A DNA stretch of 16,762 nt, taken from the NCBI GenBank assembly GCA_046497505.1, contig JAWOFN010000119.1, forward strand, positions 1 to 16,762, in the 5' to 3' direction. Every line of letters begins with the position of its first letter. The first letter of the stretch is position 1. The position numbers and the translations under genes are program-made. Below the pieces are notes generated by a model, which had not been told where the DNA came from, searched no databases, and saw only the letters and a list, made by a program, of their open reading frames with translations. Positions 1 to 7,011 of the stretch are shown piece after piece. This DNA comes from JAWOFN01 sp046497505 [NCBI: bacterium] (GTDB lineage Bacteria; Blakebacterota; Blakebacteria; Blakebacterales).

Positions 1-9
1 GTCCGGCCG

Positions 10-38
10 GTGCTCCCCGCTGATGCGGGGGCGCGCTC
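10..38. repeat. GC-rich hairpin, terminator or lone CRISPR-like repeat
   Basis: CCCCGC at 15-20 and GCGGGG at 25-30 form a stem closed by the loop TGAT. It lies 27 bases past the stop of the S9 peptidase gene (minus strand) and could end its transcript, although no T-run follows on that strand. The block starting GTGCTCCCCGC also resembles the first half of type I-E CRISPR repeats; only one copy is visible at the window edge, so this is not called an array. Confidence 0.4.
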
Positions 39-56
39 TTCCATCCGGAGGAGGGG

Positions 57-2873
57 TCAGTGCCCCCCGCTCCCGGCCGCGGTGTCCGGCACGGCGGGCC
101 GGGGATATTCCCTCCCGTGCTTCTCCCGTTCCAGGTAGGGGACCCCCTCGGTCATCCACTCCGGGGCGGGATCCCCCTTCAGGTGATGACCGTAGAAGTC
201 TTCCATCCGGTGCTGGAAATCCACCCGGTTGGCGTGCCTGCGCAGGTGGTGCGGCTCGTCCGGGTAGGAGAGGAAGATCACGTCCCGGTCGTTGTAGCGC
301 AGGGCGTTGTAGAACTCCACCGCCTGCAGCCATTCCACCGACCCGTCCGCCGTGCCGTGCATGATGAGCAGCGGGGTGTCCATGTCCCGGGCGTGGAAGA
401 CCGCCGACTGGTCGATATAGAGCTGCAGGTCGTCGAAGATGTTGGTCCCGAAACGCCCCTGCCCGTAGGTGTCGTAGCGGTGCTGGTTGGTCCCGGCGCT
501 CTTCCAGAGCTGGTTGAAGTCCGCCACCAGGTCGGTGGCCCCCGCTCCGTAGCAGATGGCGGCGAAGCGGTCGGAGTGGGTGGAGATGTAGGCGGAACCC
601 TGGCCCGAGAAGCTGTGACCGTGCAGGCCCACCCGCTCCGGGTCCACGAAGCCCAGGCGGATGACCTCGTCCAGGGCGGCGTGGATGCACTCCTGCATGT
701 CGCTGTGGGTGGTCCGGGTGCGGAAGTGGATGTCCGGAAGGAGCACCAGATAGCCCTGGCTCATGTACTTGCTGAACATCGGGGTGTCCCGATAGACGGT
801 CCGGGGGTAACGGTTCAGGTTCTGTGAGTTCTTCTCATAGAAGTCGACGAGCATGGGGAGCTTCTGCCCCTGCTCGTAGGTCTCGGGGACCATGAGCACG
901 GCCTGCAGGCGCACCCCGTCGAGGTTGGTGTAGTCGATGAGTTCGGTGTGTCCCCAGATGTATTCCTGCTGCCACGGGATGGCATCGGTGACCTGGACCG
1001 GGTCGGTGAAGTCGAGGCCGCTCACGTAGTAGTCGGGGAACTCGCTGAAGGTCTCCCGGGTGTAGAGGAGCCGGTCCGCCTCCTCCGCCTTCTGGATCCT
1101 GCGGCCGAAGGACGCGTCCTCGTACACGAGTTCCTCCAGGCCGCCCCGGCGTCCCGGCTCAAGACGGAAAAAGCCCGCCTTCTTGGTCCACTGGCCGTAG
1201 GCGGAGAGGAGCATCGGCTCATCCAGGTCGATGAAGCGCTCCTCGGGATCCAGCCGGATGTAGCGCAGCTCGATCTCGTTCTCGGTCCCGTGGCCCCTGG
1301 TGAGGTTGCGGGCCTCGTCCCCCTCCAGGGGCTGTACGTAGAGGTCGAATCGGTGCTGCAGGACCAGGTTCTCCTCGTCCGCGGTCATGTCGGGGGAGCG
1401 GCCGAAGGGGGGGACGGTGCCGGGGCGGTCGAAGGTGGTGTCCTCGAAACTCACCGGCGCGGAGGCGGTGAGGTTGATGTCGGAACCCCGCTCGAGGTCG
1501 TAGAGCCAGTAGTGGCCCTCCTTCCAGTAGACGAAGCTCTCCGAGTCGGGCATGAGCCACCAGGGGCGCTTGAGCCCCTCGAAGAGGAGTTCCCGGCCGC
1601 CGTCGGAGATGTCCACCCGGTAGACGTCCGCCCGGTACTCCCGCCAGTCGGAGACGTAGGCCCGGTCGTCGACCCCGATGGCCCGGCTCCCGTCCCGGGT
1701 GAACTGCACCTCCTCCATGGTCTTGTCGGCCAGGCGCACGAAGCGGCCCTCGTCGAGGTGGACCGCCGAGGCGAAGGTGCGCCGCTCGTCCCGGCGGGCC
1801 CGGATCTTCTGGACCGACTGGAGGCGGTCGTCCTTTACGTGCCAGACCTCCACGTTGCTGAGGTCCTCCTCATCCACCTCCGGGAGTTCCTCCTCCTGCT
1901 CCTGGATCCCCACGAAGACGGTCTCCAGGTCTTCGCTCCAGGTCAGGTCACCGTACGCGCTGATCACGAAACCCTCGGGGAAACCGGTCTCGGCCGACGG
2001 GGTGTAACGCACCGTCCGGGGGCGGTCCCGCTCGAAGTCCAGCACGGCCACCAGGCTGTGCTCCTTCTTCTGGAGGCCCTCCTTCTCCGCTCCCTTCAGG
2101 ACCGCCACGGCCCGGCCCTCCTCCTCCCAGCTCAGGCCGGTGTAGTCCTTCTTGTCGTTGTCCGCCGCGCGCCGCCGGCCCTCCTCCAGGGCGAGGAGGT
2201 AGAGGCCGTTCCCGTCCCTGTCCGGTGCGTCCACCGTGTAGGCCAGCCAGGTGCCCGGCTTGTTGAAGGCGAAGGACCCGACGCTTCCCAGCAGTTCCTC
2301 GGCGCCGGTGGCCAGCCAGCGAAGGATCAGCCCGGTCCCGTCGTGCTCCGCCTCGCGGTCCGCCTTGCGCTTCTTCACGGCCAGCACATGGCTGCCCCGG
2401 TCGAAGCCGTACGATGTGACGTCCTCCCAGCGCACCTTCTCCCCGGTGGCCAGGTCCATGAGCTCGGCGTGCCGGGGGACCGGCTTGCGCCCCTCGCGGA
2501 GTTTCTCGGCCTGCTCGTGGGGGGTGCCGACCTGGTAGGCGACCCACCGGCTGTCCCGGCTGAAATCGGGGCTGGAGGCGAGGGGGACCTCGTAGAGGGT
2601 CTCCCCCTCCACCTGCTTCACGTAGAGGGTGTCGTCGGAAGCGGGGTCACCGCGCTCGTAGCTGAAGGCGACCCAGCGGCCGTCCGCGGAGAGCTCCATG
2701 CCGCTGATGCTGCGCCAGCGGCTGTAGTCGTCGATGGTCAGGGCCTTCTTCTCACCGGCGCTCTGGGCCAGGGCGCTGCCGAGCAGTACGGGCATCGCGG
2801 CGGTCAGGGCCAGGGTCAGGAAGAGGGCGCGAAGGGGTCGTGGGAACATGCGCATCGCAGGACTTCCGTGCAT
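57..2873 (-). CDS. Exported S9 (prolyl oligopeptidase) family serine peptidase
   Basis: Serine peptidase of clan SC, family S9, expected to cleave peptides outside the cytoplasm. The N-terminus is a signal peptide: basic residues, then the hydrophobic stretch LFLTLALTAAMPVLLG and an AxA-like end near SALAQS. Residues about 40-640 have the repeated strand pattern of a WD40-like beta-propeller (for example SADGRWVAFSYE, DLTWSEDLETVFVG), and the C-terminal third is the alpha/beta-hydrolase domain. The catalytic triad is visible: Ser754 in GHSFSG, Asp843 in HGTADGSVEW, His875 in YPDEPHHL. At 938 residues it is longer than typical S9C enzymes (600-700) and has acidic insertions. ATG codons at 2873, 2855 and 2849 are all possible starts; 2855 has GGAAG about 8 bases upstream, so the true start may be six residues inside. 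Monocistronic by spacing. Family confident; substrate unknown. Confidence 0.93.
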   Translation of the reverse strand: MHGSPAMRMFPRPLRALFLTLALTAAMPVLLGSALAQSAGEKKALTIDDYSRWRSISGMELSADGRWVAFSYERGDPASDDTLYVKQVEGETLYEVPLASSPDFSRDSRWVAYQVGTPHEQAEKLREGRKPVPRHAELMDLATGEKVRWEDVTSYGFDRGSHVLAVKKRKADREAEHDGTGLILRWLATGAEELLGSVGSFAFNKPGTWLAYTVDAPDRDGNGLYLLALEEGRRRAADNDKKDYTGLSWEEEGRAVAVLKGAEKEGLQKKEHSLVAVLDFERDRPRTVRYTPSAETGFPEGFVISAYGDLTWSEDLETVFVGIQEQEEELPEVDEEDLSNVEVWHVKDDRLQSVQKIRARRDERRTFASAVHLDEGRFVRLADKTMEEVQFTRDGSRAIGVDDRAYVSDWREYRADVYRVDISDGGRELLFEGLKRPWWLMPDSESFVYWKEGHYWLYDLERGSDINLTASAPVSFEDTTFDRPGTVPPFGRSPDMTADEENLVLQHRFDLYVQPLEGDEARNLTRGHGTENEIELRYIRLDPEERFIDLDEPMLLSAYGQWTKKAGFFRLEPGRRGGLEELVYEDASFGRRIQKAEEADRLLYTRETFSEFPDYYVSGLDFTDPVQVTDAIPWQQEYIWGHTELIDYTNLDGVRLQAVLMVPETYEQGQKLPMLVDFYEKNSQNLNRYPRTVYRDTPMFSKYMSQGYLVLLPDIHFRTRTTHSDMQECIHAALDEVIRLGFVDPERVGLHGHSFSGQGSAYISTHSDRFAAICYGAGATDLVADFNQLWKSAGTNQHRYDTYGQGRFGTNIFDDLQLYIDQSAVFHARDMDTPLLIMHGTADGSVEWLQAVEFYNALRYNDRDVIFLSYPDEPHHLRRHANRVDFQHRMEDFYGHHLKGDPAPEWMTEGVPYLEREKHGREYPRPAVPDTAAGSGGH

Positions 2874-3037
2874 GGGGTGGCAGCCTCTCGGTCCCGGGGG
2901 GACGTCACTGTCTTCGATACTGCCGCTGCCGCGGCTTCCTTCAGGGAACCCCCTCCTCTTGAGTCCGAGGGTCTCCCCGGACCATCCTACAGGGGAAGGC
3001 CGGACATCGGGAAGGGGAGTGAGGAGGTCTCTTCATG
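2874..3037. other. Intergenic leader/promoter region of the S9 peptidase gene
   Basis: Noncoding DNA between the S9 peptidase start and the hsp20 terminator hairpin. It must carry the S9 promoter on the minus strand, but I could not pick out convincing -35 and -10 boxes in this GC-rich stretch. Frames reading through it on the plus strand look like compositional shadows. Confidence 0.4.
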
Positions 3038-3039
3038 AG

Positions 3040-3075
3040 AAGACCCCGCGGGGGGGCTGCGCCCCGCGGGGTCTT
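3040..3075 (-). terminator. Strong hairpin terminator downstream of hsp20
   Basis: A perfect 14-bp stem (3040-3053 with 3062-3075; core AGACCCCGCGGGG paired to CCCCGCGGGGTCT) with an 8-base loop lies about 60 bases after the hsp20 stop. On the minus strand the stem is followed by TCTCATG, so the U-tract is weak, but the stem is very stable. It separates hsp20 from the S9 peptidase gene. Confidence 0.7.
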
Positions 3076-3137
3076 TGCACCCGCACCCCACTCATGCTCG
3101 ATGAGGGGAACGCGCGGGCCGATGTGCCGGAAGAGAC

Positions 3138-3584
3138 CTACTTCACGTCCACCTCGATCTCACGGCTCTTCGCCTCCTCGGCCTTCGGGACCGTGATCTC
3201 CAGCACACCGTTGCGGTATCTGGCATGGATCTTCCCGGAGTCCACGCTGCGCGGGAGGGTGAAGGAGCGCTCGAAGATCCCGTACCGCCGCTCGTTCAGG
3301 CGGTAGTCCTCGTCGCCCTCCTCACGGAGCTGCTTCCGCTCGCCGCGGATCCGCAGCGTGTTCCCCTCCATGCTGACCTTCAGGTCCTCACGCTGCATGC
3401 CGGGTGCGTCCATGCTCACCAGGTAGCTGTCCGCACGCTCCTCGACGTCCACCTCGGGGTACCACCGACCTCCCCCGCGGGTACCGCTCAGCGGGCGTTC
3501 GATGAGGTCGTCGAACAGCTTCCCGATCTCGTTCTGAACGTTCCAGAGCACATCACGCTCGGGCTGCCAACGGACGAGTGCCAT
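3138..3584 (-). CDS. Small heat-shock protein, Hsp20/alpha-crystallin family
   Basis: ATP-independent holdase chaperone that binds unfolding cytoplasmic proteins and forms large oligomers. The 148 residues have the family order: a short N-terminal arm (VRWQPERDVLWNVQNEIGKL with a DDL element), an alpha-crystallin domain from about WYPEVDVEERADSYLVSMDAPG through the DLKVSMEGNTLRIRGER strands, the RSFTLPRSVD segment, and the A-x-x-x-NGVLEITVPK signature close to the C-terminus. The C-terminal I-x-I/V motif may be IEVDV. The start is placed at ATG 3584 because GGAGGTG (complement of 3594-3600) lies about 9 bases upstream; a longer GTG reading at 3596 would overlap that site. A single gene with its own terminator. 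No CIRCE element (inverted TTAGCACTC) is present upstream, so control by HrcA is not indicated. Confidence 0.95.
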   Translation of the reverse strand: MALVRWQPERDVLWNVQNEIGKLFDDLIERPLSGTRGGGRWYPEVDVEERADSYLVSMDAPGMQREDLKVSMEGNTLRIRGERKQLREEGDEDYRLNERRYGIFERSFTLPRSVDSGKIHARYRNGVLEITVPKAEEAKSREIEVDVK

Positions 3585-3596
3585 CGCGCATCTCAC

Positions 3597-3997
3597 CTCC
3601 TGATCTCATCGATGGTTCGTACCTGACCTTTCGGGTATGACTTCCCGTCCGGCATCCTCCCCCTGCTGGGGGCCGGGGGAAGGAGGCCGGCGGAGATCCG
3701 TTCCTTTCACTCACATAAGAAAGCAAGCTGCATGCCAGCGGAGAGGCGAACCCCACCGGGATGCCCTAACTTCCTGTGAAACAATGAGTTAAGAGGGTAC
3801 AGGTCGGGACCGCCGGCGACACCGCTCCCCGGGAACGGTCCGGCAACCGGAACGGTCTTGCCAGGTCGGCACAAGATATTGCCGTTCCGGCAAGCTCCTG
3901 CCGTACCTGCATCGGACCTGCCAGATCTGCACCCGGCGGGGAAGGACGGAAGAGCCCGCGGGGCCGGGTGCCCGCGGGACGCGGGGGGCATCTCAGC
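3597..3997. other. Noncoding region upstream of hsp20
   Basis: About 400 bases with no credible gene. The part nearest hsp20 (3700-3800) is relatively AT-rich and probably holds its minus-strand promoter. Positions 3830-3930 contain many short GCCGG/CTTGCC-type repeats and inverted repeats. On the minus strand, 3923-3908 reads TGGCAGGTCCGATGCA, matching 14 of 16 positions of the sigma-54 pattern TGGCACG-N4-TTGCW, but it lies more than 300 bases before hsp20, so its relevance is uncertain. Confidence 0.4.
3908..3923 (-). promoter_or_regulatory. Possible sigma-54-type -24/-12 element
   Basis: The minus strand reads TGGCAGGTCCGATGCA with GG and GC separated as in -24/-12 promoters; the mismatches to consensus are the C after TGGCA and the first T of TTGC. 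It points toward hsp20, but the implied leader is about 310 bases and no activator site was identified. Weak call. Confidence 0.18.
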
Positions 3998-4141
3998 TCA
4001 GAGGCGGGACCGCTCCTCGATCCCGGCGAAGAACTCCCGGACGATATCCCGGTAGGCGGACCGCTGTTCGAGGAACGCGGTGTGCGAGGCGTCGGGGATG
4101 ACCTCCACGCGCGCGCCGGGGGCACGCCGCTCCTCGGATAC
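3998..4141 (-). pseudogene. C-terminal stump of an alpha/beta-hydrolase (proline iminopeptidase-like)
   Basis: Read on the minus strand, the last 47 codons of an open frame give a typical alpha/beta-hydrolase C-terminus: APGARVEVIPDASHTAF, then LEQRSAYRDIVREFFAG and a stop at 3998-4000. In this family the segment carries the catalytic His (here the His of DASHTAF, codon at 4084-4082), followed by the final helix with the E-x-x-x-x-x-(I/V)xxF pattern. Upstream of about 4141 the frame turns into low-complexity sequence with no nucleophile elbow, cap or acid residue, and no other frame restores them. The gene has therefore lost its 5' part, presumably by deletion or rearrangement. Without the Ser and Asp it cannot be an active hydrolase. 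Confidence 0.6.
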
Positions 4142-4324
4142 GTCGGCATGGGATGCCCGTGTGCCTTGCGGTTGAGTTCGGTCGGGCGAGGCAGGAGGAA
4201 AAATCAAGGAGGATGCGCCGGCGCTCGGCCGGGGACCGGGACCGGGGTGTCGGGGAGTACGCCCACACTGCATATTCAGGGACCGAACGAACGCGAGGCA
4301 CCGTCACCCCCGGCGAAGGCCCCC

Positions 4325-5101
4325 ATGGTCGAACTGGTCGTACTGGGCTCGGGATCGAAGGGCAACAGCACGCTGATCCGCACGGCGAACACCGCGCTGC
4401 TCGTGGATGCCGGTCTCTCGGCCCGTCAGCTGGGTCTGCGCCTGCAGGACGCGGGACTCGATCCCGCCCGGCTGGACGGGGTGCTCCTCACCCACGAGCA
4501 CGGAGACCACGTCCGGGGTCTGAGGGTGCTGAACCGCAGGTTCCCCACCCCGGTGCTGGGGAACAGCGCCACCCTCGCGGCCGCCGGTCCGGCCATCGGG
4601 GCGGCTCCTGAGAAGCTGGGCTTCATCACCGGGATGCCCATCACGATGGGGGACTTCGGGATCACCAGCTTCCACGTCTCCCACGACGCCGCCGAGCCGG
4701 TGGGATACGTGCTGGAGGCGGAGGGGATCCGCATCGGCTACGCCACCGACCTGGGCAGGATCACCCCGGACATCGTGCGGATCGTGCAGGGCTGTCACGT
4801 GGTGGTCCTGGAGGCGAACCACGATGTGGAGATGCTCTGGAAGGGTCCGTACCCCTGGCCCACCAAGGAGCGGATCCGCAGCGAGGTGGGGCACCTGGAC
4901 AACGAGAGCGGGGCGGCGGAGGTGGGGGCCCTCACCCGGGGGGAGACGGCCCACCTGGTGCTGATCCACCTCTCGGAGAACAACAACGAGCCGGATCTGG
5001 TGCGGGAGACCTACGCCGGGGCCCTGGAGCGCTCGGGGCGGGACGGGGTGGAACTGACCATCACCGGCCAGCGCGAGATCGCCCCATCCATCCGGTTCTG
5101 A
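4325..5101 (+). CDS. Metallo-beta-lactamase-fold hydrolase, WalJ/YycJ type
   Basis: 258-residue cytoplasmic metallo-beta-lactamase-fold protein of the WalJ (YycJ) group. The group is thought to act as a nuclease-like hydrolase, linked in Firmicutes to the WalRK system and DNA-replication coordination; its exact substrate is not settled. It opens with LGSGSKGNSTLI, typical of the group. Metal ligands are visible: THEHGDH (His57, His59, Asp61, His62), SHD (His120), TDLG (Asp142), GHLDN (His190) and LIHLSENNN (His215); the last two blocks are the group signature. Start chosen at ATG 4325 because homology begins there; the frame stays open far upstream but the sequence is not protein-like. The Shine-Dalgarno is weak (GAAGG). 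No walRK genes are nearby. Convergent with arsM, 49 bases apart. Confidence 0.92.
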   Translation: MVELVVLGSGSKGNSTLIRTANTALLVDAGLSARQLGLRLQDAGLDPARLDGVLLTHEHGDHVRGLRVLNRRFPTPVLGNSATLAAAGPAIGAAPEKLGFITGMPITMGDFGITSFHVSHDAAEPVGYVLEAEGIRIGYATDLGRITPDIVRIVQGCHVVVLEANHDVEMLWKGPYPWPTKERIRSEVGHLDNESGAAEVGALTRGETAHLVLIHLSENNNEPDLVRETYAGALERSGRDGVELTITGQREIAPSIRF

Positions 5102-5127
5102 GAGGCCGCCCGGCCCATCCGGTCGCT

Positions 5128-5160
5128 GGAAGCCGCCCGACTCCTCGGGGTCAGGCTTCC
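5128..5160. terminator. Hairpin between convergent walJ-like gene and arsM
   Basis: GGAAGCC (5128-5134) pairs with GGCTTCC (5154-5160), and inside it CCCGA (5136-5140) pairs with TCGGG (5145-5149) around the loop CTCC. The structure overlaps the arsM stop codon and could end transcripts from both sides. No clear T-run on either strand, so moderate support. Confidence 0.42.
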
Positions 5161-5957
5161 GTCCGGGTCCCCGTGACCGTGATGCTCCGCACGCCGTAGG
5201 GCTCGCTCTCGAAGAGGGCGTAGTCCTGCTGCTGCTCGACCCGCACCTCGTCGAAGCCGGCTTCGCGGATGACATCGAGGTACGCCTCCTGCTCCATGGC
5301 CCCCCCCACGCAGCCGGTCACCGAGGCCGCATCCTCCTGCACCTCCCGGGGCAGCCCGCCCCAGGAGACCACGTCGGAGATGCTGAACCGCCCTCCGGGC
5401 CGCAGGATCCGGAAGATCTCCCGGTAGACCTGTGCCTTGTCCGGTACCAGGTTGATGACGCAGTTGGATATGACGACGTCGATCGAGGCGTCGGCCGCCG
5501 GCAGGTGCTCGATCTCCCCCAGGCGGAACTCCACGTTGGTGCGCCCGTCCTTCCGGGCGTTGGCTCGGGCCAGCTCGACCATCTCGGGGGTCATGTCCAC
5601 ACCGATGACCCGGCCTTCCGGGCCCACCCCATCGGCGGCCATGAAGACGTCCACCCCGGCCCCGCTCCCAAGGTCGAGTACCGTGTGGCCCGGTTCGATG
5701 TGGGTGGCGAGGGTGGGGATGCCGCATCCCAGACCCAGGTTGGCCCCCTCGACGACTCCCGCGTCGGACCCCCGGTAGTCTGCCATCTTCATGCCGGTAT
5801 CCGCCTGCCCGCTCCCGCCGCCGCTCCCTCCCCCGCATCCGCATCCGCATCCGCCGGGACCGGCGGAACGCTCCTTTTCCTTCTGCTTCTCGGCGGCCTG
5901 GCGGGCGATACCCGCGTAGCGATCACGTACGGCCCTGTGCTGTTCCTCCGGTCTCAT
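5151..5957 (-). CDS. arsM: Arsenite S-adenosylmethionine methyltransferase ArsM
   Basis: Methylates As(III) to mono-, di- and trimethylated arsenicals in the cytoplasm using SAM. The 268-residue protein has SAM motif I VLDLGSGAGVDVF (93-105), the acidic residue closing beta-2 in VIGVDMTPEM, and the three conserved arsenic-binding cysteines: Cys78 in GLGCGIP, Cys166 in SNCVINL and Cys216 in TGCVGGA. An unusual Cys/Gly run lies at residues 37-50 (CGCGC followed by GGG/S repeats), encoded by three tandem GGATGC hexamers; it may supply the N-terminal cysteine found in many ArsM proteins. The start at ATG 5957 overlaps the arsR stop as ATGA and has AGGAGG upstream, so it is translationally coupled to arsR. 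No arsenic pump or arsenate reductase is present in the window. Confidence 0.95.
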   Translation of the reverse strand: MRPEEQHRAVRDRYAGIARQAAEKQKEKERSAGPGGCGCGCGGGSGGGSGQADTGMKMADYRGSDAGVVEGANLGLGCGIPTLATHIEPGHTVLDLGSGAGVDVFMAADGVGPEGRVIGVDMTPEMVELARANARKDGRTNVEFRLGEIEHLPAADASIDVVISNCVINLVPDKAQVYREIFRILRPGGRFSISDVVSWGGLPREVQEDAASVTGCVGGAMEQEAYLDVIREAGFDEVRVEQQQDYALFESEPYGVRSITVTGTRTEA

Positions 5958-6334
5958 GCTGCCTCCTGCGCTTCTTCGAATATGCCGAGGATGCCGTCGA
6001 GCTGCTCCCGCAGGGCGGTGAGCCGGCCGGCATCGATGCGGTAGTAGATCCACTTGCCCCTGCGCCGGTGCCGGACCAGTCCCGCCGCCTTCATCAATCC
6101 CAGGTGATGGGAGATGGTGGGCTGTTTGACCGGGAGGACCGCTGTGAGATCGCAGACGCACACGCTCCCCCCGTGCCGGGCGAGCATCCCCAGGATCTGC
6201 AGGCGGATGGGGTGGGCGAGGATCTGGACCTGGTCCGCGAGATCCCGGCTCTGTTCTTCCTCCAGCAGGGGCCGGACCTGGACATCGCAGCAGGGTGCGG
6301 GGTCGGGACCGCTCCCGGGGGTCGTCTCCGTCAT
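5954..6334 (-). CDS. arsR: ArsR-family arsenic-responsive repressor
   Basis: 126-residue winged-helix metalloregulator that represses its own operon and releases DNA on binding As(III). The core LADQVQILAHPIRLQILGML leads to the metal motif CVCDL (Cys59, Cys61) at the start of the recognition region, then the helix-turn-helix VKQPTISHHLGLMKAAGLV and the wing RRRGKWIYYRID. CVCDL matches the ELCVCDL site of classical ArsR proteins; the usual third Cys directly after it is Thr here, and the extra N-terminal Cys15-Cys16 pair could complete a three-thiol site (inference). GAGGAG lies about 8 bases before the ATG. First gene of a two-gene operon with arsM (4-base ATGA overlap). The promoter and operators lie immediately upstream. 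Confidence 0.93.
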   Translation of the reverse strand: MTETTPGSGPDPAPCCDVQVRPLLEEEQSRDLADQVQILAHPIRLQILGMLARHGGSVCVCDLTAVLPVKQPTISHHLGLMKAAGLVRHRRRGKWIYYRIDAGRLTALREQLDGILGIFEEAQEAA

Positions 6335-6375
6335 ACGGGTGCTCCTCGTGACTGGGAGGTGGACGGGGATTGGTT

Positions 6376-6409
6376 ATCGATGATCATCGATGCATTGAGG
6401 GTTGTCAAT
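6376..6409 (-). promoter_or_regulatory. arsRM promoter with overlapping inverted-repeat operators
   Basis: On the minus strand TTGACA (6408-6403) is followed after 17 bases by GATCAT (6385-6380), a good sigma-70 promoter about 45 bases before the arsR ATG. The -35 lies within the inverted repeat ATTGA-N6-TCAAT (6394-6409), and the -10 lies within the perfect 16-bp palindrome ATCGATGATCATCGAT (6376-6391). Both arrangements suit repression by ArsR, which binds dyads over the promoter. Confidence 0.65.
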
Positions 6410-6529
6410 ATAAAACAGGCGGCGAGGAGAGTGCCGACGGCGACGCGGACGATGAAGAGGAAGAAGGAGGAGCGGCCGAGGCGCGTGAAGCCATCCCGCC
6501 GAAGGGCCCGTACAGGGTGTGGGGAGCGT

Positions 6530-6922
6530 TCAGTCGCCGTCGCCGGAGGGGAGCTGGGTGCGCCAGATGGCTTGCCAGCCCTGGCCCATGCGCCGGAAGA
6601 CCAGGATCTCGGACCCTTCCACCCGGCGGGCCTCCCCGTTCCGCTCGTAGGTGACCCGAAAACGGTAGGTGGCCACCGCGGAGTCACCGAAGAGGTCCAC
6701 GCTGTGGTCGAACTCCTCGAACTCCCGGGTGACGGCCTGGCGGGTGAAGTCCTCGTAGGAGCGGACGATGGCTTCCCGGCCCTCCACGCGCCGTGTGAAG
6801 TCGGGGGACACATGGACGGCGGCGGGGTGGAAGAGCTTCTGGACCCTCTCGATCTCGCCTGAGGTCCACGCCTCGTTGGTGGTCCGGATGGCCCGGATGA
6901 TCTGTTCCCGGTCCGTAGGCAT
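6530..6922 (-). CDS. NTF2/SnoaL-like protein
   Basis: 130-residue single-domain protein of the NTF2-like superfamily (SnoaL/DUF4440 style), a cone-shaped alpha+beta barrel used in small hydrolases, isomerases and ketosteroid-like enzymes. The N-terminal helices (REQIIRAIRTTNEAWTSGEIERVQKLFHPAAV) are followed by a VEGREAIVRSYEDF helix and by strands such as FDHSVDLFGDSAVATYRFRVTY, ending with the family's W-x-x-x-W pattern (GWQAIWRTQLPSG). No catalytic assignment is possible from sequence. GGGAGGA sits 7 bases before the ATG. It precedes arsR by about 195 bases on the same strand, but the strong arsR promoter between them argues for separate transcription; there is no arsenic-specific signature. 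Confidence 0.85.
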   Translation of the reverse strand: MPTDREQIIRAIRTTNEAWTSGEIERVQKLFHPAAVHVSPDFTRRVEGREAIVRSYEDFTRQAVTREFEEFDHSVDLFGDSAVATYRFRVTYERNGEARRVEGSEILVFRRMGQGWQAIWRTQLPSGDGD

Positions 6923-6965
6923 GCCAAGTCCTCCCTGTACGTTCCTTTCGCAGGTGCGGGTCTAC

Positions 6966-6989
6966 CCCGGGGACCGGCCGGTCCCCGGG
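6966..6989 (-). terminator. 24-bp perfect palindrome downstream of the deacylase gene
   Basis: CCGGGGACC and GGTCCCCGG form the arms of a perfect 24-base palindrome between the deacylase stop (7012) and the NTF2-like gene start (6922). It would fold into a stem of about 10 bp with a tetraloop. It lacks a U-tract, so it may be a terminator or a protein-binding dyad. Confidence 0.5.
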
Positions 6990-7011
6990 AGGCTCCCGTT
7001 CTCAGGACGTA

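Noticed and set aside
948-3038. Long plus-strand open frame opposite the S9 peptidase
   Set aside because: Val/Leu/Glu/Gly-rich shadow of a high-GC gene; no domain, while the minus-strand protein has signal peptide and catalytic triad.
3597-3800. CIRCE element for HrcA control of hsp20
   Set aside because: No TTAGCACTC-N9-GAGTGCTAA inverted repeat in the upstream region.
4304-5275. Minus-strand open frame opposite the walJ-like gene
   Set aside because: Pro/His/Arg-rich shadow; the plus strand shows all metal ligands.
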